A stretch of 64,000 nucleotides of DNA from Lysinibacillus sp. (GTDB lineage Bacteria; Bacillota; Bacilli; Bacillales_A; Planococcaceae), in contig JAPSKP010000002.1 in assembly GCA_031181585.1 (NCBI GenBank), forward strand, positions 62,001 to 126,000. The letters run 5' to 3'. Shown piece by piece: positions 1 through 8,888 of the stretch. Position numbers and translations under genes: made by a program. The notes below the pieces were generated by a model, which saw nothing but the letters and a program-made list of their open reading frames with translations, made no database searches and was not told the origin of the DNA. How positions within the stretch are numbered: the stretch's first letter is position 1; each line of letters begins with the position of its first letter.

Positions 1-625
1 TTTGTGCTGTTGTTGGGATTCTGATTGGCCCTATTCCATCCACTTCAGCTAAACTACCGTTTTCATCAAATAGAGTCTCTGTACCTTCATTCTCTAAACG
101 ATCTGCTCCATCGAACCCTGTACCATCAATTGTGTCTCCATCAGCTGAAACGGATAATTCGTCAGTTGCGTGACCTACTAGATAGTATCCGTCTGCGTTC
201 ACTAAATATCCGTTTTTATCCATATAGAAATTACCAGCACGTGTGTATTTAGTATTTGCAGGGTATCCTTCTCCATCAATTACTCCATCTTCTGGTGCTG
301 CCGTGGATTCAGCTACCATGAAGAACCCTTCTCCTTCAATCGCCAAGTCAAGTATACGTCCCGTTGACTGCAATGCTCCTGTCCCGTGTACTGTATCGAT
401 TGCAGCCAACTGTGCACCTAAACCAACTTGTTTTGCATTCACACCGCCACGAGTAGCTGTAGCGCCTGAAGCGCCTGCTTGTGTTTGTGAAATTAAGTCT
501 TTAAAGATTGTACGCTCTTTTTTAAAGCCGTACGTGTTTACATTTGAAATATTGTTCCCGATAACATCCAATTTTGTTTGGAAGTTTTTTAAACCTGAAA
601 TACCTGAGTACATTGAACGTAACAT
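1..625 (-). CDS. flgE: Flagellar hook protein FlgE, 5' part only
   Basis: Structural protein of the flagellar hook, exported through the flagellar type III apparatus and assembled under the FlgD cap. Only the first 208 codons are present; the gene runs off the left edge. Minus-strand translation from ATG 625 gives MLRSMYSGISGLKNFQ and then NNISNVNTYGFKKE, the N-terminal rod/hook signature, followed by the core segment AIEGEGFFMVAE. A GGGAG ribosome site lies about 11 bases upstream. Rod protein FlgG shares this N-terminus; the position directly after flgD favours the hook protein, but the missing C-terminal half would decide. Confidence 0.88.
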   Translation of the reverse strand, partial: MLRSMYSGISGLKNFQTKLDVIGNNISNVNTYGFKKERTIFKDLISQTQAGASGATATRGGVNAKQVGLGAQLAAIDTVHGTGALQSTGRILDLAIEGEGFFMVAESTAAPEDGVIDGEGYPANTKYTRAGNFYMDKNGYLVNADGYYLVGHATDELSVSADGDTIDGTGFDGADRLENEGTETLFDENGSLAEVDGIGPIRIPTTAQ

Positions 626-654
626 ATTGTAGCGTTCTCCCTTCATATTTGAGT

Positions 655-680
655 ATACCGCGTCAATCAGTCGGCGGTAT
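655..680 (-). other. Hairpin between flagellar operon protein gene and flgE
   Basis: An inverted repeat ATACCGC / GCGGTAT (655-661 and 674-680) with a 12-base loop sits in the 77-base gap before flgE. It has no T tract, so it is not an intrinsic terminator. It could be a processing or stability element in the long flagellar mRNA, or chance. Confidence 0.35.
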
Positions 681-702
681 GAGGCATCCTTTTCGGTCCT
701 GC

Positions 703-1074
703 CTACAGTACAATCGTTCCATCAATATTTGTAAATAGCTGAGATTTAGCTTCCTGACGGTCCATTGCAGTAATGACGGTCGCATTTTTTGCACTGACGA
801 TCAGCGCTGCCTGGTCGAGTAACACCAATGGTTGTTTCACACCTTTGTCCCTGGCTTCCATTACTTTGCTTGTGACGTGCTGCCATTCATCTTTCGAAAT
901 CTCAATATTCCGCTCCTGCATCCGTTCAGAAGCATGTCTGCTAATCTTTAACTCTTGCTGCTTTGCCTCCTGTAAGTGCTCTAAAAACGATGTTTTAGAC
1001 TGTGTTTCTTTCACAGGCTGCTTTGGCGTTAATGTAGGATGAAACGGAACATGCTGAATAGTAATTTTATTCAT
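703..1074 (-). CDS. Flagellar operon protein, TIGR02530-like
   Basis: Small protein (123 aa) of unknown biochemical role that is commonly found between flgD and flgE in Firmicutes flagellar operons. The central segment ISRHASERMQERNIEIS followed by VKQPLVLLDQAALIVSAKN fits my memory of the TIGR02530 family. It has no signal peptide or membrane segment. Start: ATG 1074 is 8 bases from GGAGG; a GTG one codon upstream (1077) is possible. It lies 14 bases after flgD. As far as I recall B. subtilis lacks it here, so this locus has the longer operon form. The family is clear, the function is not. Confidence 0.8.
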   Translation of the reverse strand: MNKITIQHVPFHPTLTPKQPVKETQSKTSFLEHLQEAKQQELKISRHASERMQERNIEISKDEWQHVTSKVMEARDKGVKQPLVLLDQAALIVSAKNATVITAMDRQEAKSQLFTNIDGTIVL

Positions 1075-1088
1075 CACTCATTCCTCCT

Positions 1089-1769
1089 TTATTTGCCAGC
1101 TACTACTTCAAATTGATCCTTCGTCAAACGTGAGCCATTGTTTAAAATGTATTCGATAACTCCGCCGCTATTAGTTGTAATTGCTTCTATAATTGCTTGT
1201 ATAGATTCGTCCGCTGATTCATATGCAACAGTTTTTCCAATTAGCTGGCTTGCCTGAGCAAATGGATTCTCTTCTGCTTCGCTAGGTGGAGTGACTTCTT
1301 TATCTCCTAAAATGGAAGAAATGTTACCTGTTTCAATTTCTTTTCCACTATCTAATACGAATAAAGGAGCACCATCTTTGAATTTTACCTCCAATATTGT
1401 TCCTGTTCCTTCGTTAACAATCGGTTTTCCGGCCTCATCTAACTTGTCAGTAACTTCATGCCATTTTACTTCTTTTCCAACAAATGTTGTATAGGCCATT
1501 AATTGCGTTTGCTTTTGAGAATCAAGCAAAGCCTCCATTGCTTTGGTCATATTTTGCATCTGCTCTAGAGAAGAAAACTGCGCCATTTGAGAGATAAACT
1601 CCCGGTCATCCATCGGATTTGTCGGGTCCTGATTTTGCAGCTGGGTAATTAGAATCTGCAGGAATGCATCCTTCCCTAAAGTACTGTTATCAGATGCTGT
1701 TGTATACTTATACTTAGATGTATTTAAGTAATAATCGTTTGTTATGCCGTTTGTATTTGCTGCCATCAT
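1089..1769 (-). CDS. flgD: Flagellar hook assembly (capping) protein FlgD
   Basis: Hook cap that guides polymerisation of hook subunits at the distal end of the growing hook. 226 aa. The N-terminal FlgD signature is clear at residues 30-75: LGKDAFLQILITQLQNQDP, then NPMDDREFISQMAQFSSLEQM. The C-terminal part (about 90-220) would be the capping domain. The start ATG overlaps the last A of the fliK stop codon (TAATG), with AGGAGG inside the end of fliK, so translation is probably coupled to fliK. Order fliK-flgD-flgE is standard for Bacillus. Confidence 0.95.
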   Translation of the reverse strand: MMAANTNGITNDYYLNTSKYKYTTASDNSTLGKDAFLQILITQLQNQDPTNPMDDREFISQMAQFSSLEQMQNMTKAMEALLDSQKQTQLMAYTTFVGKEVKWHEVTDKLDEAGKPIVNEGTGTILEVKFKDGAPLFVLDSGKEIETGNISSILGDKEVTPPSEAEENPFAQASQLIGKTVAYESADESIQAIIEAITTNSGGVIEYILNNGSRLTKDQFEVVAGK

Positions 1770-3019
1770 TACACCTCCTCATTAAAAACTTGTTCTGCCA
1801 AAAGTTCATCAAATGATTGCTGTTCTTCATCCTCATTTTTCTTTTCTTCCTGCTCTTCCTGCTGCTGGCGGAAGAAGTTGCTAAAGAAGTTTTGATCTCG
1901 GCTGCGTTCTGCATCCTGCAGGGACTGCGCTACATCAATACGATCCATTTGGATGTTTTGTGCTGCAAAGGCAGTTTTCAGTTGATGAAGGTTTGAATCA
2001 AGTAATTCTTTGCCTGAAGAAGTTGTTGCTAGCAGGCGTGCCTGCATCATGCCATCTTTTTGCATAACTTCAATCCTAATTTGTCCAAGGTTTTCAGGGA
2101 ACAGCTTCAATACTAGACGCATTGTTCCTTGGTTGTTTGACAACTGACTGCGGTTGATCAAATTTTGAATTTCTTTTGCCAGTGCTTCTGATTGTGCCGG
2201 TCGCTCTGCTGGAAGTGTTACCGTCACCGTTTTCGTCGTCACGGACGTATTATGATGCTGGCCTTGAACTTGTGTTACATCTGTTTCCTGTTTTGCCTGT
2301 GTTTGGCTGGCTGACGCTTGCTGCACTACTTGCTGAAAGACATTCGGCTTTGCTGTCTCCTGTTGGGACTGTTGTGGTTGAAGCTGAGCAACAAGTGATT
2401 GTAGTGCATTTTTCGTCTCATTTAATTGAAACTCCTGCTGATAGACCGTATCTGCCTTCATGCCGATCATTTGTGCCAATTTCAGAAATTCAGCGACTTT
2501 AGCTGCGTCTTTAGGTGGTACCTGACTGCTTTCCCCCTGCAAGATTGATGTTATTTGTGCAAGCAGCGCTGGTGCCTGTTCGAGCATTGCCCATACATCC
2601 TCAAGAGGCATTTCCTCTTTTAGCAATTGCTGTACAAGAGATTCCAGCTGTTCCGGCGTCATCTCTAACATGGCTGCTAAATTTTCAAGGTCCATCATTT
2701 CATTAATTGGGAGCATTTGACCTTCCAAATTAATAAGCATCATGCCCTCATCGTATTCAATCCCAAGCTGGTCAAATACATCTTTTAATGTAGGAGCCTC
2801 TGCCAGTTCGACAACTTCAGCTGCTACTTCTTCAACAGGTGCTGCCTGCTCTTTAGTATTCGTTGTTTCTTTCGGAGCAGCTTCCACTTTCTCCGTTGAT
2901 ACCGTTTCATTAAGCACCTTGTCAAAGGATTGGGAATCCTTTACTTTACTAGTCGTAGATTGCGCTGGTTTTGCTATTGGCGTACGAGGTTGTGCCATCT
3001 GCAATAGTCCAATATCCAT
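1769..3019 (-). CDS. fliK: Flagellar hook-length control protein FliK
   Basis: Secreted molecular ruler that stops hook growth and switches the export gate (FlhB) from rod/hook to filament substrates. 416 aa. The N-terminal two-thirds are low-complexity and rich in Gln, Glu, Ala and Thr, as usual for the ruler part. The C-terminal switch domain (about residues 290-370) is recognisable by RLVLKLFPENLGQIRIEV and LLDSNLHQLKTAF. The C-terminus is acidic and Gln-rich. It lies between the motE-like gene and flgD, overlapping the flgD start by one base. Sequence divergence in the N-terminal part is normal for the family. Confidence 0.9.
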   Translation of the reverse strand: MDIGLLQMAQPRTPIAKPAQSTTSKVKDSQSFDKVLNETVSTEKVEAAPKETTNTKEQAAPVEEVAAEVVELAEAPTLKDVFDQLGIEYDEGMMLINLEGQMLPINEMMDLENLAAMLEMTPEQLESLVQQLLKEEMPLEDVWAMLEQAPALLAQITSILQGESSQVPPKDAAKVAEFLKLAQMIGMKADTVYQQEFQLNETKNALQSLVAQLQPQQSQQETAKPNVFQQVVQQASASQTQAKQETDVTQVQGQHHNTSVTTKTVTVTLPAERPAQSEALAKEIQNLINRSQLSNNQGTMRLVLKLFPENLGQIRIEVMQKDGMMQARLLATTSSGKELLDSNLHQLKTAFAAQNIQMDRIDVAQSLQDAERSRDQNFFSNFFRQQQEEQEEKKNEDEEQQSFDELLAEQVFNEEV

Positions 3020-3037
3020 TTTCTATTTCACCTCCTT

Positions 3038-3637
3038 TTACTGCTGTGATAGTAGCTCTGTATAGCGGGCTGCGTCAGCCGGGCTCATCTTTGCAAAGAT
3101 GGCTGCCAGTGTATCAGATTTCATACTCGACATAATGCGCAACGCTTCTGCATCGCTCATTTCCGTTAAAATTGGGGCTGCAGTTTTTGCAGACATATTT
3201 TCGAACGTTTTTAAAATCTCCTGGAATTCAAGCTGGCTTTCCTCCTGAGCACGCTTTAGCTGCTCAATCTCATACAGAAGTCGCTCCTGCTCGGTCTGAA
3301 GCTCTTCATTAGTCGTAGTTGTCAAGTCGATTTCTTCTTGCAGCTTTTCTATTTCAGCTTCTTTTTCTTGAATCTCTGCTTGTAATTTGACGACTTTTTC
3401 TTCGCTTAATGAAGCATTTTCCGTTTCTCCTTCTTCTGAGGAAATGAATGGTATTTTCTCTTTTAACCCATCAGCCATTTTAAATACATTTGTATCCGTA
3501 AATGTAGCAATAATCAGTAAGATTGCTAGTGTAAATACGAGTGGAATAAGGAACCAGAAAAATAGTTTTTGAAAAAAGCCAGGGCTATTCTGCTCTTCTT
3601 CCGCCTCTTGTAATTTTTCGACGTCGTTCTTCGCCAT
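3038..3637 (-). CDS. MotE-family flagellar protein (YlxF-like)
   Basis: 199 aa from ATG 3637, which has AGGTGATG just upstream; a longer in-frame reading from 3685 would overlap fliJ and lacks a ribosome site. Residues about 22-45 (FFWFLIPLVFTLAILLIIATF) form one membrane segment, followed by a long charged coiled coil (about 70-140) and a C-terminal MgtE-N-like helical repeat (LTEMSDAEALRIMSSM, FAKMSPADAARYTELL). This is the architecture of B. subtilis YlxF and of MotE, a chaperone for the stator protein MotC in alpha-proteobacteria. The Bacillus role is not established; a periplasmic-side partner of stator or hook proteins is an inference. Confidence 0.8.
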   Translation of the reverse strand: MAKNDVEKLQEAEEEQNSPGFFQKLFFWFLIPLVFTLAILLIIATFTDTNVFKMADGLKEKIPFISSEEGETENASLSEEKVVKLQAEIQEKEAEIEKLQEEIDLTTTTNEELQTEQERLLYEIEQLKRAQEESQLEFQEILKTFENMSAKTAAPILTEMSDAEALRIMSSMKSDTLAAIFAKMSPADAARYTELLSQQ

Positions 3638-3641
3638 GACA

Positions 3642-4091
3642 TCACCTAATTTCTCTCTTGTTATACGTAAGGGAAGAAATCTCATCTAAAAGAATTGCTT
3701 CTAAACGAAGCTGTTCTTCCTTATAAGTTTCGAAATCTTTTTCTCTCATTTTTTCAAATTTACGTACTTCCAAGTTTTTTTCTAATAATTTTTGTTCCTG
3801 CCAATTCATTTTGGTACGTGCTTGCACCACTTTTTTCTGAACATCTTCTATTGTTTTTTCCATGCTATCGATAAATCGCGCATAATGACTGATCTCATCA
3901 ATGGATGACCCCGTAACAAGACGTTCCTGCTGAAATGCTATCAAATCTTCCTTTTTCTTTAATAATTCATAAAGTTTCGTAGCAATCTCTTCAAAAGAGA
4001 GGACAGCCTCCTTATAGGCCATTTCCGTCTCATTTTTTTCTTGTTCACGGACGTTTAAAATGTTTTCAAAACGGTAAATATATTGTGTCAT
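3642..4091 (-). CDS. fliJ: Flagellar export chaperone FliJ
   Basis: Soluble coiled-coil protein that couples the FliI ATPase ring to the export gate FlhA. 149 aa, almost entirely charged heptad-like helix with no membrane segment. The opening MTQYIYRFENILNVREQEK matches the start of Bacillus FliJ proteins. The start overlaps the end of fliI by 4 bases (ATGA), so the two are probably translated in a coupled way. FliJ sequences diverge quickly, but position between fliI and the ylxF-like gene makes the call firm. Confidence 0.9.
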   Translation of the reverse strand: MTQYIYRFENILNVREQEKNETEMAYKEAVLSFEEIATKLYELLKKKEDLIAFQQERLVTGSSIDEISHYARFIDSMEKTIEDVQKKVVQARTKMNWQEQKLLEKNLEVRKFEKMREKDFETYKEEQLRLEAILLDEISSLTYNKREIR

Positions 4092-5416
4092 GTATTTGCT
4101 CCACCATTCGACAACGCGATTATTTCATTGACTGTCTGCTCTAACGACACCTTATCCATAAAGCCTTGCTTTAAAAATCTTGTAATCAACGGCTCATAAT
4201 GAATTGCCTCATCAATTTCCTTGGAAGTGCCTCGCTTATAGGCACCAATATTAATTAAGTCCTCGGATTTTGAATATGTATAGTACAGCTCGCGCAAACG
4301 TGATGCTGCAGCTACATGCTCAGGGGCAGTTATATGATTCATGAGACGACTTACACTCTTTAAAACATTGATGGCAGGATATTGCCCTTTGTTCGCCAAT
4401 ACCCGGTCAAGAACGATATGGCCATCCAAAATTCCCCGTACAGCATCGGCAATCGGCTCATTCATGTCATCACCATCTACTAGCACCGTGTAAAATGCAG
4501 TAATTGTACCGTGAAGATTTGTTCCTGTTCGCTCAAGTAATGTTGGCAGAATAGCAAATACTGAGGGCGTATATCCCCGTGTTGCAGGCGGCTCACCGAC
4601 AGCAAGTCCCACTTCACGCTGCGCCATGGCTACTCGAGTAACGGAGTCCATCATCAGCATGACATTCAGCCCTCTGTCTCTAAAATATTCAGCAATAGCT
4701 GTTGCTGTAAATGCTGCTTTAATACGCATAAGAGCAGGTTGGTCACTTGTTGCAGCAACGACGATAGAACGGCTCAAACCCTCAGGGCCAAGGTCACGTT
4801 CTATAAACTCCCGAACCTCACGTCCACGCTCTCCCACTAACGCAATGACATTAAGATCAGCCTTCGTATTACGTGCAATCATTCCAAGCAGTGTACTCTT
4901 ACCTACACCTGAGCCGGCAAAAATACCGACACGCTGTCCGCTGCCAACTGTCAGCATCCCGTCTATTGCCTTGACCCCAACCTCCAGACGTTCTGTAATA
5001 GGTGGTCGCGTCATTGGGTTAGGAGGTTCTTTTTCTGTCGGTACGGATACAAGACCCCTCGGCAAGGAATAGCCATCATAAGGCTCCCCCATCGAATTGA
5101 GTACTTTACCAATCAGTTCCGGACCAACTTTTATCTCAAGTGGTTTACCTGTTCCTTCTACTAGGCACCCAATTGAAATTTCCCGTAAAGAAGAGTACGG
5201 CATGAGCACCACAATTTCATCCTTAAAGCCCACTACTTCCGCTAAAATAATTTGATGACCGTTCGCCGGCGAATTCACGTGGATTTTACATACGTCACCA
5301 ATAGAACTATCTGGTCCCTGGGACTCTATCATCAAGCCGACAACCCGTGTCACTTTACCAAACTTTTTGAGTGTCGGTATATTTGGAATATGTTCGATTA
5401 ATTGGGCCGCTCGCAT
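4088..5416 (-). CDS. fliI: Flagellum-specific ATPase FliI
   Basis: Cytoplasmic ATPase of the flagellar type III export apparatus, related to the F1-ATPase beta subunit; it works with FliH and FliJ to feed rod, hook and filament subunits to the gate. 442 aa, normal length. Walker A AGSGVGKS at residues 167-174; VALVGERGREVREFIE and the Walker B segment LNVMLMMDSVTRVAMAQREV follow. The start MRAAQLIEHIPNIPTL lies 4 bases after fliH. There is no sign of decay. Confidence 0.97.
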   Translation of the reverse strand: MRAAQLIEHIPNIPTLKKFGKVTRVVGLMIESQGPDSSIGDVCKIHVNSPANGHQIILAEVVGFKDEIVVLMPYSSLREISIGCLVEGTGKPLEIKVGPELIGKVLNSMGEPYDGYSLPRGLVSVPTEKEPPNPMTRPPITERLEVGVKAIDGMLTVGSGQRVGIFAGSGVGKSTLLGMIARNTKADLNVIALVGERGREVREFIERDLGPEGLSRSIVVAATSDQPALMRIKAAFTATAIAEYFRDRGLNVMLMMDSVTRVAMAQREVGLAVGEPPATRGYTPSVFAILPTLLERTGTNLHGTITAFYTVLVDGDDMNEPIADAVRGILDGHIVLDRVLANKGQYPAINVLKSVSRLMNHITAPEHVAAASRLRELYYTYSKSEDLINIGAYKRGTSKEIDEAIHYEPLITRFLKQGFMDKVSLEQTVNEIIALSNGGANT

Positions 5417-5420
5417 GCGA

Positions 5421-6218
5421 TCATTCCTTACTATCTAAAATTTCCCGAAGCTTTAGTCGAAGTTCATTTAATTGTGTATCGACAGAAACAACGATACGCC
5501 CATGGCTCGTTTCAATATAACTTTCTGCCTCTGCCAGATCTTCATTAACAAAAATAAGGAAAGGCACATCCGGCGGGAACATTTCCGCCAGTTCGTCTCG
5601 ATTTTTAGAAACTATTCCATAGTATTCAGGAGAGACATAAATTTTAATTTCCTTCATTTCCCGTGCTTCTTTCAGTGCACGTTTAACAATTGAAACAAAT
5701 GTTTCTTCTTCTCGATCAAGCACCATATTCACAATTCTTTCTGCAGATGTCATGCTAAGCTCAAGAATGACTGCCTCCTGGGAATCAATGTATTTCTGTG
5801 CATTTACCTGTGCGTTAGTCATAATTTTATTTGCCGCCTGAAGGGTCTGCTGCATATCTGCATTAGCTTTTTGTACGCCTTCTTCATACCCTTGAGCAAA
5901 ACCTTCCTCATATGCCTGCTGTTGCAACGTCAACTTCTCTTCTTCCCACATTTGCTTCGATTGTTCAATCATCTGCATCTCATGCTGTATAGACTGCTCA
6001 AATTGCTGTTTCTCCATCTCAAGCTGCTGTCTTGCTTCCGCCAGCAGCTGATCACGCTCCGCAAGGATTTCCTCATGTGTAATTTCAGGTACTTTTTCGA
6101 TCTGCTCTAGATCATTCATAGAATGCGGTTGAAAAAACTGAAATGGCTGGATTTTAATTTCTTTATCATTTGTCTGCTTTGCCTCGGTTTTCCGGATAAT
6201 TCTAGACAATGACGTCAT
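5421..6218 (-). CDS. fliH: Flagellar assembly protein FliH
   Basis: Regulator and stator-like partner of the FliI ATPase in export. 265 aa if started at ATG 6218. A long Glu/Gln coiled coil (about residues 50-110) leads into the conserved C-terminal E/H domain (ERIVNMVLDREEETFVSIVK, then EAESYIETSHGRIVVSVDTQ), which resembles the peripheral stalk of V/F-ATPases. The start is uncertain: GGAGG is only 2 bases from ATG 6218 but 9-11 bases from an in-frame TTG at 6209 (LSRIIRK). Either start overlaps the fliG end. Confidence 0.9.
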   Translation of the reverse strand: MTSLSRIIRKTEAKQTNDKEIKIQPFQFFQPHSMNDLEQIEKVPEITHEEILAERDQLLAEARQQLEMEKQQFEQSIQHEMQMIEQSKQMWEEEKLTLQQQAYEEGFAQGYEEGVQKANADMQQTLQAANKIMTNAQVNAQKYIDSQEAVILELSMTSAERIVNMVLDREEETFVSIVKRALKEAREMKEIKIYVSPEYYGIVSKNRDELAEMFPPDVPFLIFVNEDLAEAESYIETSHGRIVVSVDTQLNELRLKLREILDSKE

Positions 6219-7215
6219 CTCCTCCGCCACGTGCAATGATAATTTCTCCAGCATCCTCTAATCGGCGGATTACCGCTACTATACGGGATTGTGCTTCCTC
6301 TACATCCCGCAGTCGAACCGGTCCCATTATTTCCATCTCTTCGCGGAATGTTTCAGCCATACGCTGTGACATATTGCGGAAAATAATTTCCTTTACTTCC
6401 TCGCTTGAAACCTTCATAGAAAGAAGCAGGTCTTCATTTTCACAATCGCGGATTACACGTTGAATTGAACGATTATCCAGCGTAACAATATCCTCGAATA
6501 CAAACATGCGCTTTTTGATTTCTTCCGCCAGCTCCGGATCCTGGATTTCCAGTGCATCCAAAATTGTTTTCTCTGTCTGTCTGTCTACTCCGTTCAGTAC
6601 TTCCACAACCGCATCGACACCACCCGTTTCCGTGTAATCCTGCGTCACTGTCGAAGAAAGCTTGCGCTCTAGAACAGACTCAATTTCGCTGATAACTTCT
6701 GGTGAGGTTGAATCCATTACAGCAATCCTTTTTGCGATATCCGCCTGTACCTCCTGAGGCAGAGAGGATAAAATAATTCCCGCCTGGCCAGGCTCTAAAT
6801 AAGATAAAATGAGCGCAATTGTTTGCGGATGCTCATTTTGGATAAAGTTAAAGATTTGAGACGGATCTGCCTTGCGTGCAAAGTCAAACGGGCGCACCTG
6901 TAAGGAAGATGTCAAACGGTTTAGGATAGCCTGTGCTTGATCTGCGCCCAGTGCCTTTTCTAAAACCGTTTTTGCGTACCCGATCCCGCCTTGTGTAATA
7001 TAATCTTGAGCTAATGCTATATTGTGAAACTCTTCAATAATATTCTCTTTTACATTAGATTCCACTTTTTTCACGCCTGAGATTTCAAGCGTTAAGCGCT
7101 CAATTTCTTCTTCACTTAAATGTTTATAAACAGAAGCCGAAACTTCTGGCCCTAGAGAAATCAACAACAAAGCGGCCTTTTGCTTTCCTGATAACTCCTT
7201 GTCTTTCTTAGACAC
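6202..7215 (-). CDS. fliG: Flagellar motor switch protein FliG
   Basis: C-ring rotor subunit that contacts the MotA stator and transmits torque; with FliM and FliN it sets rotation direction. About 337 aa. Typical segments: LSGKQKAALLLISLGPEVSA at the N-terminus, the middle EHPQTIALILSYLEPGQA and the C-terminal torque helix LRDVEEAQSRIVAVIRRLED. I prefer GTG 7215 (SKKDKELSGK follows) because GGGAGG sits 7 bases upstream and the N-terminus then matches Bacillus FliG. ATG 7230 overlaps the fliF stop and has no ribosome site of its own. Confidence 0.95.
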   Translation of the reverse strand: MSKKDKELSGKQKAALLLISLGPEVSASVYKHLSEEEIERLTLEISGVKKVESNVKENIIEEFHNIALAQDYITQGGIGYAKTVLEKALGADQAQAILNRLTSSLQVRPFDFARKADPSQIFNFIQNEHPQTIALILSYLEPGQAGIILSSLPQEVQADIAKRIAVMDSTSPEVISEIESVLERKLSSTVTQDYTETGGVDAVVEVLNGVDRQTEKTILDALEIQDPELAEEIKKRMFVFEDIVTLDNRSIQRVIRDCENEDLLLSMKVSSEEVKEIIFRNMSQRMAETFREEMEIMGPVRLRDVEEAQSRIVAVIRRLEDAGEIIIARGGGDDVIV

Positions 7216-7229
7216 AGCCGAACCTCCCA

Positions 7230-8828
7230 TTACTCTTCAGCAATCCAGCTACGCAGCAGCTTTGCAAAATCTTCTGGCTTGTCCTTTGCCATTTTTTCAA
7301 GCTGTTTACGGCGCACAGTCGCTTCAGTCTCTTTTTCTTCCGAGATATCTTCTACCTCTATTAATTCCTGCTGCTGTTCCATAATACTTAGCTCTTCTTC
7401 TTCACGCTTACGTTTTCTTGAACGCAGGATAAAGAATACAAGTAAACCAATAGCAGCTAATAGAATACCGCCAACTACCCATGCCCACCATGGAATAACT
7501 GACTCGGGCTCCGTTTCTGTTACGGCTTTACCATAGAATGGCTGAACAGAGACAACTACTTTATCACTTATTTCTTCTTCCGTTAAATCACCAGCTGCCT
7601 CTTTATCTAGTGTCGTACGAACGATAGTTGATAGAATTTGTTCAATATCTTCCTGAACTGCTGTATCTAATGAAGTCGGATCAGTAGCATCAGGTGGCTC
7701 TACCATCACTTGAATACCTAAATCGCGAATTTTATAAGGGCTTTCCTGGATTTCACGGCGAATGCGGTTCACATCATTATTGATTGTTTCCTCTACTCGT
7801 TCATAATCTCCATCTCCTGTTGTCCCCTCTTGGTAATCTGTGAAGTTATCAGTCACATTTTCCGCTTCCGGTACACCAGCTGCTGCAGCACCGCTTCCTG
7901 TATATGTCTCGGTAATACGCTGTGCACTGATAGCAATTCCCTCAACATTTTCTTCATCAACCGGCTGTACTAAGTTTTCTTCCCGATTTTCCTGTTTAAA
8001 ATCAATATCCGTTGTAACGGAAACAATGACTTTATCTTGTCCCATCATCGTACCAAGCATATCTTGCACTTGACGTTGAATATCTCGTTCCACTGTTTTT
8101 TTGACAGCCATCTGCCCTTCGGCGGTTGTTGTTGAACCACTGTCGTTTTGTGCGGTATTCAAATCGTAATACTCTGCATACTGATTCGAGATCTCAATAT
8201 TCTCTGTACTTAAGTTTGGAATGCTTTTTGCTACAAGGTTATATAATGTTTGGATTTGTTCATTTGTAAACTTATGGCCCGGCTCTGTATTTAAAATGAT
8301 CGCCACGCTTGATTCAGAAGTAGGGTCTTGAATGAAAATTCCTTCCTCCGGCATCGAAATCATTACTTTTGCATCCTTGACGCCTTCGATCTGCTTAATT
8401 AGGTTAGCAAGCTCTGTTTGTGTTGCCGCTAACTTGATTACATTAAATTCATTATCCGTCATACCGAAGCCGGCATTTTCCGTAAAGAAGGAATTACTGA
8501 TAGCTCCCGTCTCTGGGTAGCCTTGAGAAGCAAGAGATACCTTTAACTGATCTACTTGTTCTTCCGGCACTAATATAGTAGTTCCTCCATTTGCCAGCTC
8601 ATATGCCGTTCCCTGTGCTGTCAACACATCTGCAATTTGTCCTGCCTCAGTAGTAGATAGACCTGTAAACAATTGCGCCATCGTTGTTCTAGTAGAGAAG
8701 TAGGTAAGTGTTGCCGCTATTGCAATAATTGCTACGATTGTACCGATAATCGCACCTTTTTGATTTCTTGTACGACTCGACCAAAATTTTGTCGAATCCG
8801 TTTTTACTTTTGTTAATCGTTCATTCAT
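7230..8828 (-). CDS. fliF: Flagellar MS-ring protein FliF
   Basis: Forms the MS ring, the membrane platform on which rotor and export gate assemble. 532 aa. Two membrane segments frame the protein: about residues 25-47 (GAIIGTIVAIIAIAATLTYF) and about 445-470 (WWAWVVGGILLAAIGLLVFF). Between them is the extracytoplasmic ring-building region (FTGLSTTEAGQIADVLTAQG, GVKDAKVMISMPEEGIFI). The acidic cytoplasmic tail ends with FAKLLRSWIAEE, the FliG-binding peptide. Follows fliE by 60 bases. Confidence 0.97.
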   Translation of the reverse strand: MNERLTKVKTDSTKFWSSRTRNQKGAIIGTIVAIIAIAATLTYFSTRTTMAQLFTGLSTTEAGQIADVLTAQGTAYELANGGTTILVPEEQVDQLKVSLASQGYPETGAISNSFFTENAGFGMTDNEFNVIKLAATQTELANLIKQIEGVKDAKVMISMPEEGIFIQDPTSESSVAIILNTEPGHKFTNEQIQTLYNLVAKSIPNLSTENIEISNQYAEYYDLNTAQNDSGSTTTAEGQMAVKKTVERDIQRQVQDMLGTMMGQDKVIVSVTTDIDFKQENREENLVQPVDEENVEGIAISAQRITETYTGSGAAAAGVPEAENVTDNFTDYQEGTTGDGDYERVEETINNDVNRIRREIQESPYKIRDLGIQVMVEPPDATDPTSLDTAVQEDIEQILSTIVRTTLDKEAAGDLTEEEISDKVVVSVQPFYGKAVTETEPESVIPWWAWVVGGILLAAIGLLVFFILRSRKRKREEEELSIMEQQQELIEVEDISEEKETEATVRRKQLEKMAKDKPEDFAKLLRSWIAEE

Positions 8829-8888
8829 TATGAATCCTCCGGTTATAGTGAATGCTTCAACAATTTATGATTCGCTTTCACCTTTGGA

